Shown here: positions 33,757-44,443 of the stretch, piece after piece | How positions within the stretch are numbered: the first letter of the stretch is position 1 | How the letters are laid out: each line of letters begins with the position of its first letter | DNA from: Candidatus Brachybacterium merdavium | GTDB lineage: Bacteria; Actinomycetota; Actinomycetes; Actinomycetales; Dermabacteraceae | Length of the DNA stretch: 64,000 nucleotides | Direction: 5' to 3' | NCBI GenBank assembly: GCA_019118275.1 | Contig: DWZH01000038.1 | Span: 1 to 64,000, forward strand | Translations under genes and position numbers: made by a program | The notes under the pieces: generated by a model | The model's input: the letters and a program-made list of their open reading frames with translations, nothing else | What the model was told of the DNA's origin: nothing | Databases searched by the model: none

Positions 33757-36700
33757 ATGCCCGAACCCTCCACCTCCACCGGCGCCCTGGCCAGGCTGGG
33801 CTTCAGCCGCAGCGAGCGGGTGCGCCGCTTCCTGGCCGAACCGGCGCTGTCGGAGCTGGGGGACCGGGCCCCGTCGGCCCTGGGCGCCACCGCGGACGGG
33901 GACGACGCGCTGCTGGGCCTGCTGCGGGTGGCCGAGGCGGCGCAGGAAGCCGGGCTGACGGCGGAGATGACCGAGTTCCTGCGCGGCATCGGCGCCCCGG
34001 GCAGCTCCGGGCAGCGATTGATCACCCTGCTGGGCACCTCCGTGGCGATGGGGGACTTCCTCACCCGTCACCCCGAACGGCTGTCGGCGCTGCGCACGGG
34101 GGACGATCAGCTCACCATGACCGCCCACGAGGTCCGCGCAACCCTGCTGCGGGCCGTGGGCGCGGATCCCGCGGCGCCGACCCCGGTGGCCGGGGACGGC
34201 GGACGGGCGGCCCGGGACCACCTGCGCATCGCCTATCACGAACGGCTGCTCCAGATCGCCGCGGCCGACGTGAGGGCGCCGTCTCCGACGGATCTGCAGC
34301 CCCGCGTCTCCGAGGCTCTCAGCGATCTGGCCGACGCCGCCCTGGCCGCGGGGGCCGCGATCGCCCGTGCGGCGGTGCCCGGCCAGGAGAGGGTGCGCTG
34401 GGCGGTGATCGCGATGGGCAAGACCGGCGCGCGGGAGCTGAACTTCATCTCCGACGTCGACGTGATGCACGTGGTCGCCCCCGCCGAGGAACCCGGCAGC
34501 GAGCACTCCGAGGGAGACACCACCGATGGAGACGAGACCGCCCGCGCCGAGGAGGACGGCCTGGTCGCGATCGGCTCCGCGCTGGCCCGTGAGCTGGCCC
34601 GGGCCTGCTCGGACCGCACCTCGGAGGGGACCCTGTGGCAGGTGGACGCGAACCTGCGTCCGGAGGGCAAGGACGGCCCGCTGGTGCGGACCATGGACTC
34701 CTACCGCAGCTACTACACCCAGTGGGCAGAGTCCTGGGAGTTCCAGGCGCTGCTGAAGGCACGCTGGGCGGTCGGCGACGGGCAACTCGGCCAGGCCTTC
34801 GAGGAGATGATCGCTCCGTGGGTGTGGAAGGCCTCGACCCGGGAGGGCTTCGTCGAGGACTCGCGGGCGATGCGTCGCCGCGTGGTCGCGCACATCCCGC
34901 GTGGTGAGGCGGACCGCAACATCAAGCTCGGTCCCGGCGGGCTGCGGGATGTGGAGTTCACGGTCCAGCTGCTGCAGATGGTCCACGGGCGCACCGATGA
35001 GGACCTGCAGGCCCGCTCCACCCTGGAAGCGCTGGCCCGGCTGGGGGAGGGCGGCTACATCTCTCGCGTCCACGTGGCCGAGATGGACTCCGCCTACCGC
35101 TTCCTGCGCTGCGTGGAGCATCGCATGCAGCTGCACCGGCTGCGACGCACCCAGGTGCTGCCCACCTCCGCGGTCGACGTGCGCCGCCTGGCCCGCACCT
35201 TGGGAATGACCCCCGAGCAGTTCACCACCCGCTACCAGCGAACCCGCCGCCGGGTGCGCCAGCTGCACGAGGAGATCTTCTACCGTCCGCTGCTGGTGAC
35301 CTCCTCCCGGCTCAGCGACGGCCAGATCACCCTCAGCCCCCAGGCGGCGAAGGACCGGCTGGCCGCGATCGGATACCGCGACGGCACCCGTGCGCTGTCC
35401 CATATCTCCTCGCTCACCGAGGGCATCTCCCGCCGCGCCGCGATCCAGCGGCAGCTGCTGCCGGCGATGCTGGAGTGGTTCGCCGACGGCATCGATCCGG
35501 ATCTGGGACTGCTGCAGTTCCGGCGCCTGTCGGATGCCATCGGCTCCGCGCACTGGTACCTGGGGCTGCTGCGCGACTCCGGTCGGGCCGCCAAGCGCCT
35601 GACCCGCGTGCTCGCCGGCAGCCGTTTCGTCGGCGAGCAGCTCGAACAGATCCCGGAGGGGGTGCGCTGGCTGGCTCGCGACGAACTGCTGCGACCGCTG
35701 GCCCGGGACGTCCTGGGCCGGGAGTTCCTGGCCGTGATCACCCGTGTGGACGACGTCGACGTCGCCCGCGACGTGCTGCGCCGCACCCGCAACCGGGAGC
35801 TGCTGCGCATCTCTTTGGCGCACCTGTCGGGCCTGGTCGGTCCGATCGAGGTCGCTCGGGCGCTGACCGATCTCGCCGAGGCCGTGCTCGAGGCCGGGAT
35901 GCTGGTGGCCTGTCACGTGGTCGCCCGGGAACGCTCGGTGGTCGACTCCGGTGCCGCCACCCTGGACGGGGCCGAAGAGGTCGACGTCGGCACCGCCTCG
36001 CGGCTGCGGGAACGGCGCTCGGACCCGGCCCGCGCGCTGGGGATCGAGATGGCCATCATCGGCCTGGGCAGCTTCGGTGCCCGCGAGATGGGCTACTCCT
36101 CGGACGTGGATGTGCAGTTCCTGGTCCTCGACCGCGGCGCCGGTGCGCGGGCGGGGGAGATCGGCATCGCCGTCGCCACCCAGATCCAGCGGATCCTGAA
36201 CGCCCCCGCCGCCGGCACGAACCTGAAGGTCAACGCCGATCTGCGCCCGGAGGGCCGGGCTGGACTGCTGGCCCGCAGCCTCGAGGCCTGGTGCGACTAC
36301 TACCGCCGCGACGCGCAGACCTGGGAGAAGCAGGCCCTGCTGCGCGCCCGGCCCGTGGTGGCCTCCGAGGCCGTCTCCGCCCGCCTCCGCGAGGAGATGG
36401 ACCGGCATCGCTATCCCGCGGGCGGCCTGGACGACAGCAGGCGCCGGGAGATCACCCGGATGAAGGCCCGGGTGGAATCGGAACGGCTGCCCCGCGGCGC
36501 CGATCCCTCCCGCCACCTCAAGCTCGGCCGCGGCGGAATGACCGACGTGGAATGGTCTGTGCAGATCACCACCCTGGATCGTGCCCATGACCATCCGGCT
36601 CTGCGCACCACCAGCACCATGGACGCGCTGAGAGCGGCCGGCGAGGCCGAGCTGATCCCGCAGCGGTCTGCCTGCGAGCTCCGCGAGGCGTGGACGCTGG

Positions 36701-36903
36701 CCTGGCAGATCCGTCGGAGCCTGTTCCTGTGGAAGGGACGCGAGGGAGAGGTGCTGCCCTCGGACCGCAACGAGCTGCGTGCGCTGGCACGGCTGATCGA
36801 CGGTGACGAGGGCACCGCCATCGAGCTCGAGGAGCGCTACCTGCGAGTGACCAGACGGGCCCGCGCGGTCGCCGAGCAGATCATCTTCGAGGCCGACGAC
36901 TGA
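33757..36903 (+). CDS. glnE: Bifunctional glutamine synthetase adenylyltransferase/deadenylase
   Basis: This 1048-residue protein has two nucleotidyltransferase domains. The N-terminal deadenylase-like domain has NFISDVDV near residue 228, the C-terminal adenylylase domain has GYSSDVDVQF near 780, and NLRPEGKDG and DLRPEGRAG recur in the two halves. It attaches or removes AMP on a Tyr of GSI-beta enzymes; the likely target is GlnA1 at 42.8 kb, not the GlnA2 next door. GAGAGGA precedes ATG 33757. Only 32 bp separate it from glnA2. Confidence 0.95.
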   Translation: MPEPSTSTGALARLGFSRSERVRRFLAEPALSELGDRAPSALGATADGDDALLGLLRVAEAAQEAGLTAEMTEFLRGIGAPGSSGQRLITLLGTSVAMGDFLTRHPERLSALRTGDDQLTMTAHEVRATLLRAVGADPAAPTPVAGDGGRAARDHLRIAYHERLLQIAAADVRAPSPTDLQPRVSEALSDLADAALAAGAAIARAAVPGQERVRWAVIAMGKTGARELNFISDVDVMHVVAPAEEPGSEHSEGDTTDGDETARAEEDGLVAIGSALARELARACSDRTSEGTLWQVDANLRPEGKDGPLVRTMDSYRSYYTQWAESWEFQALLKARWAVGDGQLGQAFEEMIAPWVWKASTREGFVEDSRAMRRRVVAHIPRGEADRNIKLGPGGLRDVEFTVQLLQMVHGRTDEDLQARSTLEALARLGEGGYISRVHVAEMDSAYRFLRCVEHRMQLHRLRRTQVLPTSAVDVRRLARTLGMTPEQFTTRYQRTRRRVRQLHEEIFYRPLLVTSSRLSDGQITLSPQAAKDRLAAIGYRDGTRALSHISSLTEGISRRAAIQRQLLPAMLEWFADGIDPDLGLLQFRRLSDAIGSAHWYLGLLRDSGRAAKRLTRVLAGSRFVGEQLEQIPEGVRWLARDELLRPLARDVLGREFLAVITRVDDVDVARDVLRRTRNRELLRISLAHLSGLVGPIEVARALTDLAEAVLEAGMLVACHVVARERSVVDSGAATLDGAEEVDVGTASRLRERRSDPARALGIEMAIIGLGSFGAREMGYSSDVDVQFLVLDRGAGARAGEIGIAVATQIQRILNAPAAGTNLKVNADLRPEGRAGLLARSLEAWCDYYRRDAQTWEKQALLRARPVVASEAVSARLREEMDRHRYPAGGLDDSRRREITRMKARVESERLPRGADPSRHLKLGRGGMTDVEWSVQITTLDRAHDHPALRTTSTMDALRAAGEAELIPQRSACELREAWTLAWQIRRSLFLWKGREGEVLPSDRNELRALARLIDGDEGTAIELEERYLRVTRRARAVAEQIIFEADD

Positions 36904-37045
36904 CCGTGCCGGACACCCGGCGCCGTGTGATCCACGGCCCGGCTCCACGGCGCGTCGGCCCGGCCCGGCCCGATGCCCAGTGGACGGGACGTAGCCTGGG
37001 CGGGTCCGTGCCGTCGACCGCCTCCGTGCGCCCTCCCGAGGAGAC

Positions 37046-37963
37046 ATGACCACCCCCAAGCTCAGCGCCGATACCCCTCGTGGCCGCATGTACCGCCTGG
37101 AGCCCGACGGCCCCCTGCTGTATCCCTCGATCACCACGGTCGCCGGGATGCGTGCGAAGGACTTCCTGCAGGGCTGGTACGCGACCATGGCCTCGAAGCG
37201 GGCGCTGGAGATGTACTCCTGGCTGGACCGCAACCCCGGCCGTGCCCCCGCCGAGATCGCCCGTGTCTCACGTGACAAGTGGGGGACGCAGAAGCGGATC
37301 GCCGCCGCCGCCGAGGAGCACACGCGGGCCGCCGGTGACTTCGGCACCCTGGTCCACACGGCCTGCGAACAGTGGGCGACCGGCGGCACCCGCCCCACCG
37401 GCACCGAGCTGGGCGAGATCGCCGCGACCATGCGCAGCCAGCAGGGCTGCTTCGCGGCCGAGCGGGACCTCAGCGCCCTGATCTCCCGCGCCGAGGTCCG
37501 CCTGGACGGGTATGCGCGTTTCCTGGACGACTACCAGCCGGAGTTCCTCGAGGTCGAGCAGACGGTGGTCAACCACACCGTCGGCTACGCCGGCACCACC
37601 GACGCGGTCGTGAGGATCGGCAACACGGTGCTCAGCGCCGACATCAAGACCTCCAAGAAGGTGCGCGGGGACTACGCCCTGCAGGGCGTCGCGGTGGTCA
37701 ACGCCGAGCAGCTGCTCGATGACGACGGCACCACCCGGGAGGTGCCCGAGATGACCGGTGCCTTCGTGGTCCATCTGCCCGAGGCCGGGGGCTACCAGGC
37801 GGTTCCGCTGCGCACGGGCGATGCGGAGTTCGAGGTGTTCCGCTCCCTGCGGCGCGCCTGGTCCTTCGAGCCCGAGGAGTGCGCGTTGCCCGCCTCGAAG
37901 GATCCCAAGGACCTGCTGCTCTCCCTGCTGCGAGCCAAGGGCGGTCTGGACGCTCTGGACTGA
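37046..37963 (+). CDS. PD-(D/E)XK nuclease-like protein (RecB/Cas4 fold)
   Basis: This 305-residue protein of unknown role shows the arrangement of RecB-family nucleases. A His lies in GTLVHTACEQW near residue 105. EVEQTVVNHTVGYAGTTDAV holds the acidic residues, ADIKTSKK near residue 197 supplies the D-x-K core, and YALQGVAVVNAEQL matches motif QxxxY/Q. It lacks a helicase partner and the four-cysteine cluster typical of Cas4. It stands alone between glnE and a TetR gene, so its DNA substrate is unknown. Confidence 0.7.
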   Translation: MTTPKLSADTPRGRMYRLEPDGPLLYPSITTVAGMRAKDFLQGWYATMASKRALEMYSWLDRNPGRAPAEIARVSRDKWGTQKRIAAAAEEHTRAAGDFGTLVHTACEQWATGGTRPTGTELGEIAATMRSQQGCFAAERDLSALISRAEVRLDGYARFLDDYQPEFLEVEQTVVNHTVGYAGTTDAVVRIGNTVLSADIKTSKKVRGDYALQGVAVVNAEQLLDDDGTTREVPEMTGAFVVHLPEAGGYQAVPLRTGDAEFEVFRSLRRAWSFEPEECALPASKDPKDLLLSLLRAKGGLDALD

Positions 37964-38054
37964 CCCCGGCCCACCCGCTCCCAACCCTGCCCGGCCCCAG
38001 CGGTGATCCGTTGGGGCCGGCTGCTGTCCGCAGCAGAGGGAATCCGACCTGCCC

Positions 38055-38083
38055 TTGACACGGGTTGAACACTCGTATAGCCT
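38055..38083 (+). promoter_or_regulatory. Promoter of the tetR-ABC exporter operon
   Basis: A perfect -35 TTGACA (38055-38060) is separated by 17 bp from TAGCCT (38078-38083). The predicted transcript starts inside the palindrome just downstream. GTTGAACAC occurs within the spacer (38064-38072) and again at 38084-38092, exactly 20 bp or two helical turns apart. Confidence 0.8.
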
Positions 38084-38085
38084 GT

Positions 38086-38099
38086 TGAACACGTGTTCA
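38086..38099. promoter_or_regulatory. TetR-type operator palindrome
   Basis: TGAACACGTGTTCA is a perfect 14-bp palindrome next to the -10 of the tetR-ABC promoter. Binding there would block transcription, so autoregulation is expected. Confidence 0.75.
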
Positions 38100-38132
38100 G
38101 GCGTCAGCGGACGAGACTGCGAGGAGGGACCG

Positions 38133-38798
38133 GTGCCCGAGGAGCTCACTGCCGAGGAACGCATCCTGCAGGCCGCCCTGCGCCGCTTCGCCGTGGACGG
38201 CCTGTCCGCCTCTCTGCGACGGGTCGCCAGCGACGCCGGCGTGAGCGCCGGCCTGATCATCCATCACTACGGATCCCGGGAGAAGCTGCTGGCGGCCTGC
38301 GACTCCCGGGTCCTGGAGATCACCAGGCGGGAGAAGTCCGGCCTGATGGAAGGCGGCGCCCCGGAGATGCTCCTCCAGCTGGCGCACGCCGAGAAGTACG
38401 CCCCCGCGGTCGGATATCTGCTGCGCCGGCTCCAGGCGGGCGGCACGATAGCCACCCAGCTGGTGGATGACTTCGTGACAGATGCCGCCGAATATCTCGA
38501 GCAGGGCGTCGAGGCCGGACTCCTGACCCCCAGCCGTGACCCGCAGGCACGTGCCCGGGTGGTGACGGAGATGGCGCTGGGCGCGCTGCTGCTCCAGCTG
38601 CCCGGGGAACGGGACGAGCTGGATCTGGCCGAGCTCCCGATCTGGATACGCGACTATGTCGAGCGGATCATGGGGCCCGTCCTGGAGCTGTACACGACAC
38701 CGCTGCTGGCCGACAGCTCCCTGCTCGATGCCTACCTCGCCCATCGCCCGGACGATCCCGACCCCTGCACCGACCCCGTGAAGGAGACGAGGACATGA
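38133..38798 (+). CDS. TetR-family transcriptional regulator
   Basis: This 221-residue regulator has an N-terminal TetR helix-turn-helix: ILQAALRRFAVDG, followed by LRRVASDAGVSAGLIIHHYGSREKLL. The rest is a helical ligand-binding domain typical of regulators of drug exporters. GAGGAGGG lies about 6 nt before GTG 38133. Its stop overlaps the ABC ATPase start (ATGA), and a strong palindrome overlaps its promoter region, so it likely represses the whole operon until a ligand binds. Confidence 0.92.
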   Translation: MPEELTAEERILQAALRRFAVDGLSASLRRVASDAGVSAGLIIHHYGSREKLLAACDSRVLEITRREKSGLMEGGAPEMLLQLAHAEKYAPAVGYLLRRLQAGGTIATQLVDDFVTDAAEYLEQGVEAGLLTPSRDPQARARVVTEMALGALLLQLPGERDELDLAELPIWIRDYVERIMGPVLELYTTPLLADSSLLDAYLAHRPDDPDPCTDPVKETRT

Positions 38799-39769
38799 CC
38801 TCCTCCCAGACCATCAGCCCGAAGACGTCCTCCGCCGACCCTGCCATCGTGATCCGGGACCTGACCAAGACCTTCGGGCCCACGCGCGCTCTGGACGGCT
38901 TCTCGCTGACCGTGCCCACCGGCCAGGTCACCGGCTTCCTCGGGCCCAACGGCGCGGGGAAATCGACCACCATCCGCATCCTGCTGGGGCTGCTGAAGGC
39001 CACCTCCGGGCAGGCGACGGTGCTGGGGATGGATCCGTGGACCCGGTCGGTTCAGATCCACCACCGCCTGGCCTACGTCCCCGGGGACACGAACCTGTGG
39101 CCGAACCTGACCGGGGGAGAGGCCATCGACGTGCTCACCCGGGGGGAGAAGGGCAGCGCCCACCGCACCCGTCGCGCCGAGCTGATCGAGCGCTTCGAGC
39201 TGGACCCCAGCAAACGCGGCCGCACCTATTCGAAGGGCAACCGGCAGAAGGTCTCGCTGATCGCGGCCCTGTCCCGGGACGTGGACCTGTACATCATGGA
39301 CGAACCGACCTCGGGTCTGGACCCCCTGATGGAGGCGATATTCACCGATGAGGTCCGGGCCCTGAAGGAACGGGGCCGCACGGTGCTGCTGTCCAGCCAC
39401 ATCCTGGCCGAGGTCGAGAAGCTGTGCGACACCGTCACCATCATCCGTGCCGGACGCGACGTGGAGAGTGGCACCCTCGCCCAGCTGCGCCACCTCACCC
39501 GCTCCACGGTCGCCGCGAGCACCGACGCCGATCCCTCTGACCTGGAGACGATGGACGGTGTCCACGACCTCGAGGCCGGCCAGGGCCGGCTGCGTTTCGA
39601 CGTCGATGACGCGACCGTCCACGACGTGCTGCCCGCGCTGGCCACCATGGGAGCCACCAACCTGACCATCACGCCGCCCTCCCTCGAGGACCTCTTCCTG
39701 CGCCACTACGGCGACGACCTCTCCGTCACCGAGGACGAAGCCGCCGCGAACACGGGGGGCGCACGATGA
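38795..39769 (+). CDS. ABC-2 exporter ATP-binding protein
   Basis: This 324-residue ABC ATPase carries Walker A GPNGAGKST near residue 54, a signature-like YSKGNRQKVSL, Walker B YIMDEPTSGLDP, and the His switch LLSSHILAEV. The C-terminal extension is typical of DrrA/CcmA-type drug exporters. It overlaps both the regulator and the permease by 4 nt. Substrate unknown, probably a hydrophobic antibiotic or lipid. Confidence 0.94.
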   Translation: MTSSQTISPKTSSADPAIVIRDLTKTFGPTRALDGFSLTVPTGQVTGFLGPNGAGKSTTIRILLGLLKATSGQATVLGMDPWTRSVQIHHRLAYVPGDTNLWPNLTGGEAIDVLTRGEKGSAHRTRRAELIERFELDPSKRGRTYSKGNRQKVSLIAALSRDVDLYIMDEPTSGLDPLMEAIFTDEVRALKERGRTVLLSSHILAEVEKLCDTVTIIRAGRDVESGTLAQLRHLTRSTVAASTDADPSDLETMDGVHDLEAGQGRLRFDVDDATVHDVLPALATMGATNLTITPPSLEDLFLRHYGDDLSVTEDEAAANTGGAR

Positions 39770-41427
39770 CGACCGCGACCAGAGCCGCCCGCAAGGGCCA
39801 GCACACCCACCGGGCCGACACCCCCGCCGCCTCGCCTCTCACCGGGCTGGGCTCCCTGATCCGGCTGTACGGTCGCCTCTGCCGGCGGCAGATCATCATC
39901 TGGACCCTGGCCATGCTGGTCATGGTGCCCGCCTCGGTGATCGCGATGGACGATGCCTACCCCGACCAGGAAGCCCTGGACGCCCGCGCCATGCTGCTGG
40001 ACAATCCCTCCGCGGTGATGATGACCGGCCCGGCCTTCGCGCAGGACGACTACACCTTCTGGGCGATGGTCGCCAACGAGCTGATGCTCTACGTCCTGAT
40101 CGCCGTGGCGATCATGAGCGTGCTGATGATGGTGCGCCTCACCCGGGCCGAGGAGGAGGCCGGGCGGCTCGAGCTGATCCGCTCCCTGCCCACGGGTCGC
40201 CTCGCGCCCCCGACCGCCGGGCTGCTCATCGTGGCCACTGCGAACCTGCTGGTCGGGCTCGCCGTGACCGTCGGCGTCCTGGCCGTCGACGGTCCGGCGG
40301 TCGGCTCCCTCGCCCTCGGGGCGGCGACCGCTCTGACCGGGATGGTGTTCGCCGCGATCGCCTTGGTCACCGCGCAGCTGACCGAGCATTCCGGCACCGC
40401 CTCGGGGCTCGCCCTGGGGGCTCTCGCCCTGGCCTTCATGGTGCGCGGCGTCGGCGACGTGATCGAGCGCCAGGGCTCCTGGCTGTCCTGGTTCTCGCCC
40501 TTCGCGTGGGCCCAGCAGACCCGCGTGTACGTGGACCTGCGGTGGTGGCCGCTGACGGTCTCCCTCGCGGTGATCGTGGCCGGCCTGGTGATCGCCGGTG
40601 CCCTGTCCCGCCGCCGCGACGTCGGAGCCGGGCTCCGGCCCGCCTCGGCCGGTCCCGAGCAGGCCTCGTCGGTGCTGCTGGCCCCGGGCGGACTGGCCGG
40701 CCGACTGGTCACCCCGATGATGCTCGCCTGGGCGATCGGCCTGTCCCTGTTCGCCACCGCCTTCGGAGCGCTCGCCTCCTCCCTGGACGACATGGTCGCG
40801 GACATGCCGGCGGTACCGGAGTGGGCCCCGATCGATCTCGATGACCTCACCACCTCCTTCGCGGCCTTCGTCCTGATGATGCTGGCGCTGGGACCGATCG
40901 GCCTGGTCGTCGCCGGCGTGCTGCGGCTGAGGACCGAGGAGCAGGAGGGCCGCCTGGCCGGGGCGCTGCTGGCCGGCAGCTCACGCACCCGTATCGCGCT
41001 GCTGTGGCTGCTGGTGGTGGCGCTGGAGGCCTTCGTGGTCCAGGTGCTGCTGGGCCTCGGGGTGGGCCTCGGAGTCTGGCAGGCCACGGGCGAGCCCCGG
41101 TGGGTGGGGGAGATGACCGCTGCGTCCCTGGCGTACCTGCCTGCGATCGCCCTGTTCGCGGCCCTTGCCCTGGCCCTGTACGGCCTGCGGCTGCGGCTGG
41201 CGGGGCTGGCCTGGGCACTGATGCTGTGGACGTCGATCGTCACCCTGCTCGGCGACCTGCTCGGACTGCCCGACTGGGCACGCAGCATCTCGCCGCTGCA
41301 TCACGTGCCGCTGGCCCCCGACGCCGAGGTGGAGGCCTGGCCCCTGATCGTCATGGGTGTGCTGGCCGTGCTGCTGAGCGTCATCGGTCTGCTCGGCCTG
41401 CGTCGGCGCGACATGGTGGCGGGTTGA
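39766..41427 (+). CDS. ABC-2 exporter permease (fused two-copy type)
   Basis: This 553-residue polytopic membrane protein has about 12 predicted helices in two similar halves. It resembles the permeases of exporters annotated for polyketide antibiotics in actinobacteria. Its ATG lies in the ATGA junction with the ATPase gene. It should pair with that ATPase, and expression should be set by the TetR protein at the head of the operon. Confidence 0.9.
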   Translation: MTTATRAARKGQHTHRADTPAASPLTGLGSLIRLYGRLCRRQIIIWTLAMLVMVPASVIAMDDAYPDQEALDARAMLLDNPSAVMMTGPAFAQDDYTFWAMVANELMLYVLIAVAIMSVLMMVRLTRAEEEAGRLELIRSLPTGRLAPPTAGLLIVATANLLVGLAVTVGVLAVDGPAVGSLALGAATALTGMVFAAIALVTAQLTEHSGTASGLALGALALAFMVRGVGDVIERQGSWLSWFSPFAWAQQTRVYVDLRWWPLTVSLAVIVAGLVIAGALSRRRDVGAGLRPASAGPEQASSVLLAPGGLAGRLVTPMMLAWAIGLSLFATAFGALASSLDDMVADMPAVPEWAPIDLDDLTTSFAAFVLMMLALGPIGLVVAGVLRLRTEEQEGRLAGALLAGSSRTRIALLWLLVVALEAFVVQVLLGLGVGLGVWQATGEPRWVGEMTAASLAYLPAIALFAALALALYGLRLRLAGLAWALMLWTSIVTLLGDLLGLPDWARSISPLHHVPLAPDAEVEAWPLIVMGVLAVLLSVIGLLGLRRRDMVAG

Positions 41428-41580
41428 GGAGACGCACCGGCGGCAGGACGCGCAGAGCACGCTCGGCAGCCTGCCCCAGGGGCCCTCGCAGAACCAGCTC
41501 CGCCCTTATTCGATTGACGCCTCCGCCCCCGTCACCGACGCTGGCACGGCACACCCGCTGTCCACCGGAGGGGAGTCGCC

Positions 41581-42150
41581 GTGCGCACGCTGACCTATCT
41601 GATCGCCTCCACCCTCGACGGAGTGATCACAAGCCCCGACAATGACAATCCGGACTTCTTCCTGTTCGACGGGCCCCATGCCGGGCCGCAGCAGCGGGAG
41701 TACCCGGAGATGGTCCCGACGCACCTTCGGTCCCTGCTGGGGCTCGAGGACACGCCCAACCGGCACTTCGACACGGTGCTCCAAGGCCGCGGCAGCTACG
41801 AGATCGGGCTGACCGCTGGTCACACGAACGCCTACCGGCATCTGCGCAGCATCGTCTTCTCGACCACCATGACGCAGAGCCCCGATCCCTCGGTCGAACT
41901 GCGCACCGATCCCCTCCAGACGGTGCGGGAGCTGAAGCAGGAGACCGGCGCCGGGATCTGGCTGTGCGGCGGTGGCCGCCTCGCTGCCACGCTGCGACCG
42001 GAGATCGACGAGATCGTCCTCAAGCTGCATCCGATCGTCGCCGGGGACGGCGTGCGCCTGTTCGACGGCCACTTCGCTCCGCAGCAGTACGAGCTGACCG
42101 ACCACGTCGTCTACGACAACGGGGTCATGACCCTCACCTACGCCCGCTGA
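41581..42150 (+). CDS. Dihydrofolate reductase-like (RibD C-terminal fold) protein
   Basis: This 189-residue protein of the RibD_C/DHFR-like family has the N-terminal YLIASTLDGVI, VLQGRGSYEIG, and GIWLCGGGRLAATL that matches the NADPH-binding glycine motif. GGAGGGG lies about 6 nt before GTG 41581. Such proteins are NADPH-dependent reductases of unknown substrate, and riboflavin or folate activity should not be assumed. It is monocistronic by position. Confidence 0.85.
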   Translation: MRTLTYLIASTLDGVITSPDNDNPDFFLFDGPHAGPQQREYPEMVPTHLRSLLGLEDTPNRHFDTVLQGRGSYEIGLTAGHTNAYRHLRSIVFSTTMTQSPDPSVELRTDPLQTVRELKQETGAGIWLCGGGRLAATLRPEIDEIVLKLHPIVAGDGVRLFDGHFAPQQYELTDHVVYDNGVMTLTYAR

Positions 42151-42180
42151 GCCGCGGCGACCGAGGTCTAGCTCCGGATC

Positions 42181-42196
42181 CGTTCCCGCGGGAACG
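42181..42196. repeat. Perfect 16-bp palindrome between convergent genes
   Basis: CGTTCCCGCGGGAACG is self-complementary and overlaps a further GGAACGTTCC palindrome. It lies between the convergent reductase and ferredoxin genes and could act as a weak terminator or a binding site. Confidence 0.6.
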
Positions 42197-42273
42197 TTCC
42201 GGGACGCCTCTCCGCGCGGGGTGCGAGCTGCTGGCGGGCCATGAGGTGCTGGCAGGCGCTGCCAGCCGGTCGC

Positions 42274-42600
42274 TCAGAAGGGGCCGATCCTGACCTCGGC
42301 GCCTTCCAGGTCCTCGTCCCAGACCACCTGGCAGGTGAGACGGGAGGTGGGCTCGCGCTCATCGTCCATCAGGGAGTCCAGGACGTCCGCCTCGTCCTCG
42401 TCGATCTCGCCCGCCTGCTCATAGGACTCCGGATCGAGGTAGGAGTGGCAGGTGGAGCAGGAGGCGTTGCCGCCGCAGCTGGCCAGGATCGGGTACTTGT
42501 TGCGCACCAGGCATTCCATGAGCGACTCGTCGTCGTCCCATTCGATCCCGGGGGTGGCGACGCCTTCGCGGTCGATGACGGTGATCTCGATGCTGCTCAT
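42274..42600 (-). CDS. [2Fe-2S] ferredoxin, adrenodoxin/plant type
   Basis: This 108-residue electron carrier has the cluster ligands C-x5-C-x2-C in SCGGNASCSTCHSYL and a fourth Cys in SRLTCQVVW. The acidic surface (DESLMECL, DEDEADVLD) is typical of ferredoxins that serve oxygenases or P450s. No such partner is encoded nearby. Confidence 0.92.
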   Translation of the reverse strand: MSSIEITVIDREGVATPGIEWDDDESLMECLVRNKYPILASCGGNASCSTCHSYLDPESYEQAGEIDEDEADVLDSLMDDEREPTSRLTCQVVWDEDLEGAEVRIGPF

Positions 42601-42707
42601 GCCCCCAGTTCACACCCTTCTGCAGGTTCTGGCCAGTTCCGTTCGCCCAGCAGAAGCCGCAACCGCCCACGACTCCCGCCGAGCGGGCCCCACTCCGCTC
42701 GGAAGAC

Positions 42708-42742
42708 GAGCCCCCGGTCACGATATATGCAGGTCGGGGCTC
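42708..42742 (-). terminator. Candidate terminator of glnA1
   Basis: Downstream of the glnA1 stop, GAGCCCC and GGGGCTC form a stem (42742-42736 with 42714-42708) around a loop containing ATATAT. A further inverted repeat, CCGAGCGG/CCGCTCGG, lies beyond at 42679-42702. Confidence 0.5.
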
Positions 42743-42760
42743 TTTCCGAGAGGGCAGCCC

Positions 42761-44191
<1,431 letters not shown>

Positions 44192-44443
44192 ATCTCCTCC
44201 ATCCGCACCTGCGGTGCGTGTTGTCCGCTCGGTCCCGGTGCCCGCCCGTCGCGGGCCGCTCGGCCCCGGGTGGGTCAAGCTTATGCGCCGAGACCGTGCG
44301 CTCAGCACGGCCAGCCAGGATCCGGTCTGCTCGCCGGTGGCCGCTCTGCCCCGGTCCGGTGCGCGGCGGGCTCGCGGAAGGGCGTTCTGCGGCGGCGCAG
44401 GAAGCTGCCAGGGGTGTCCAGGCCCACCGGATAGGATCCGGAT

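Noticed and set aside
33691-37431. Very long minus-strand open frame opposite glnE
   Set aside because: It is antisense to the well-supported glnE and a nuclease gene; long antisense frames are expected in very GC-rich coding DNA.
38795-41427. Complete antibiotic biosynthesis locus
   Set aside because: The exporter resembles antibiotic transporters, but no biosynthetic genes are nearby; it is only an efflux operon.
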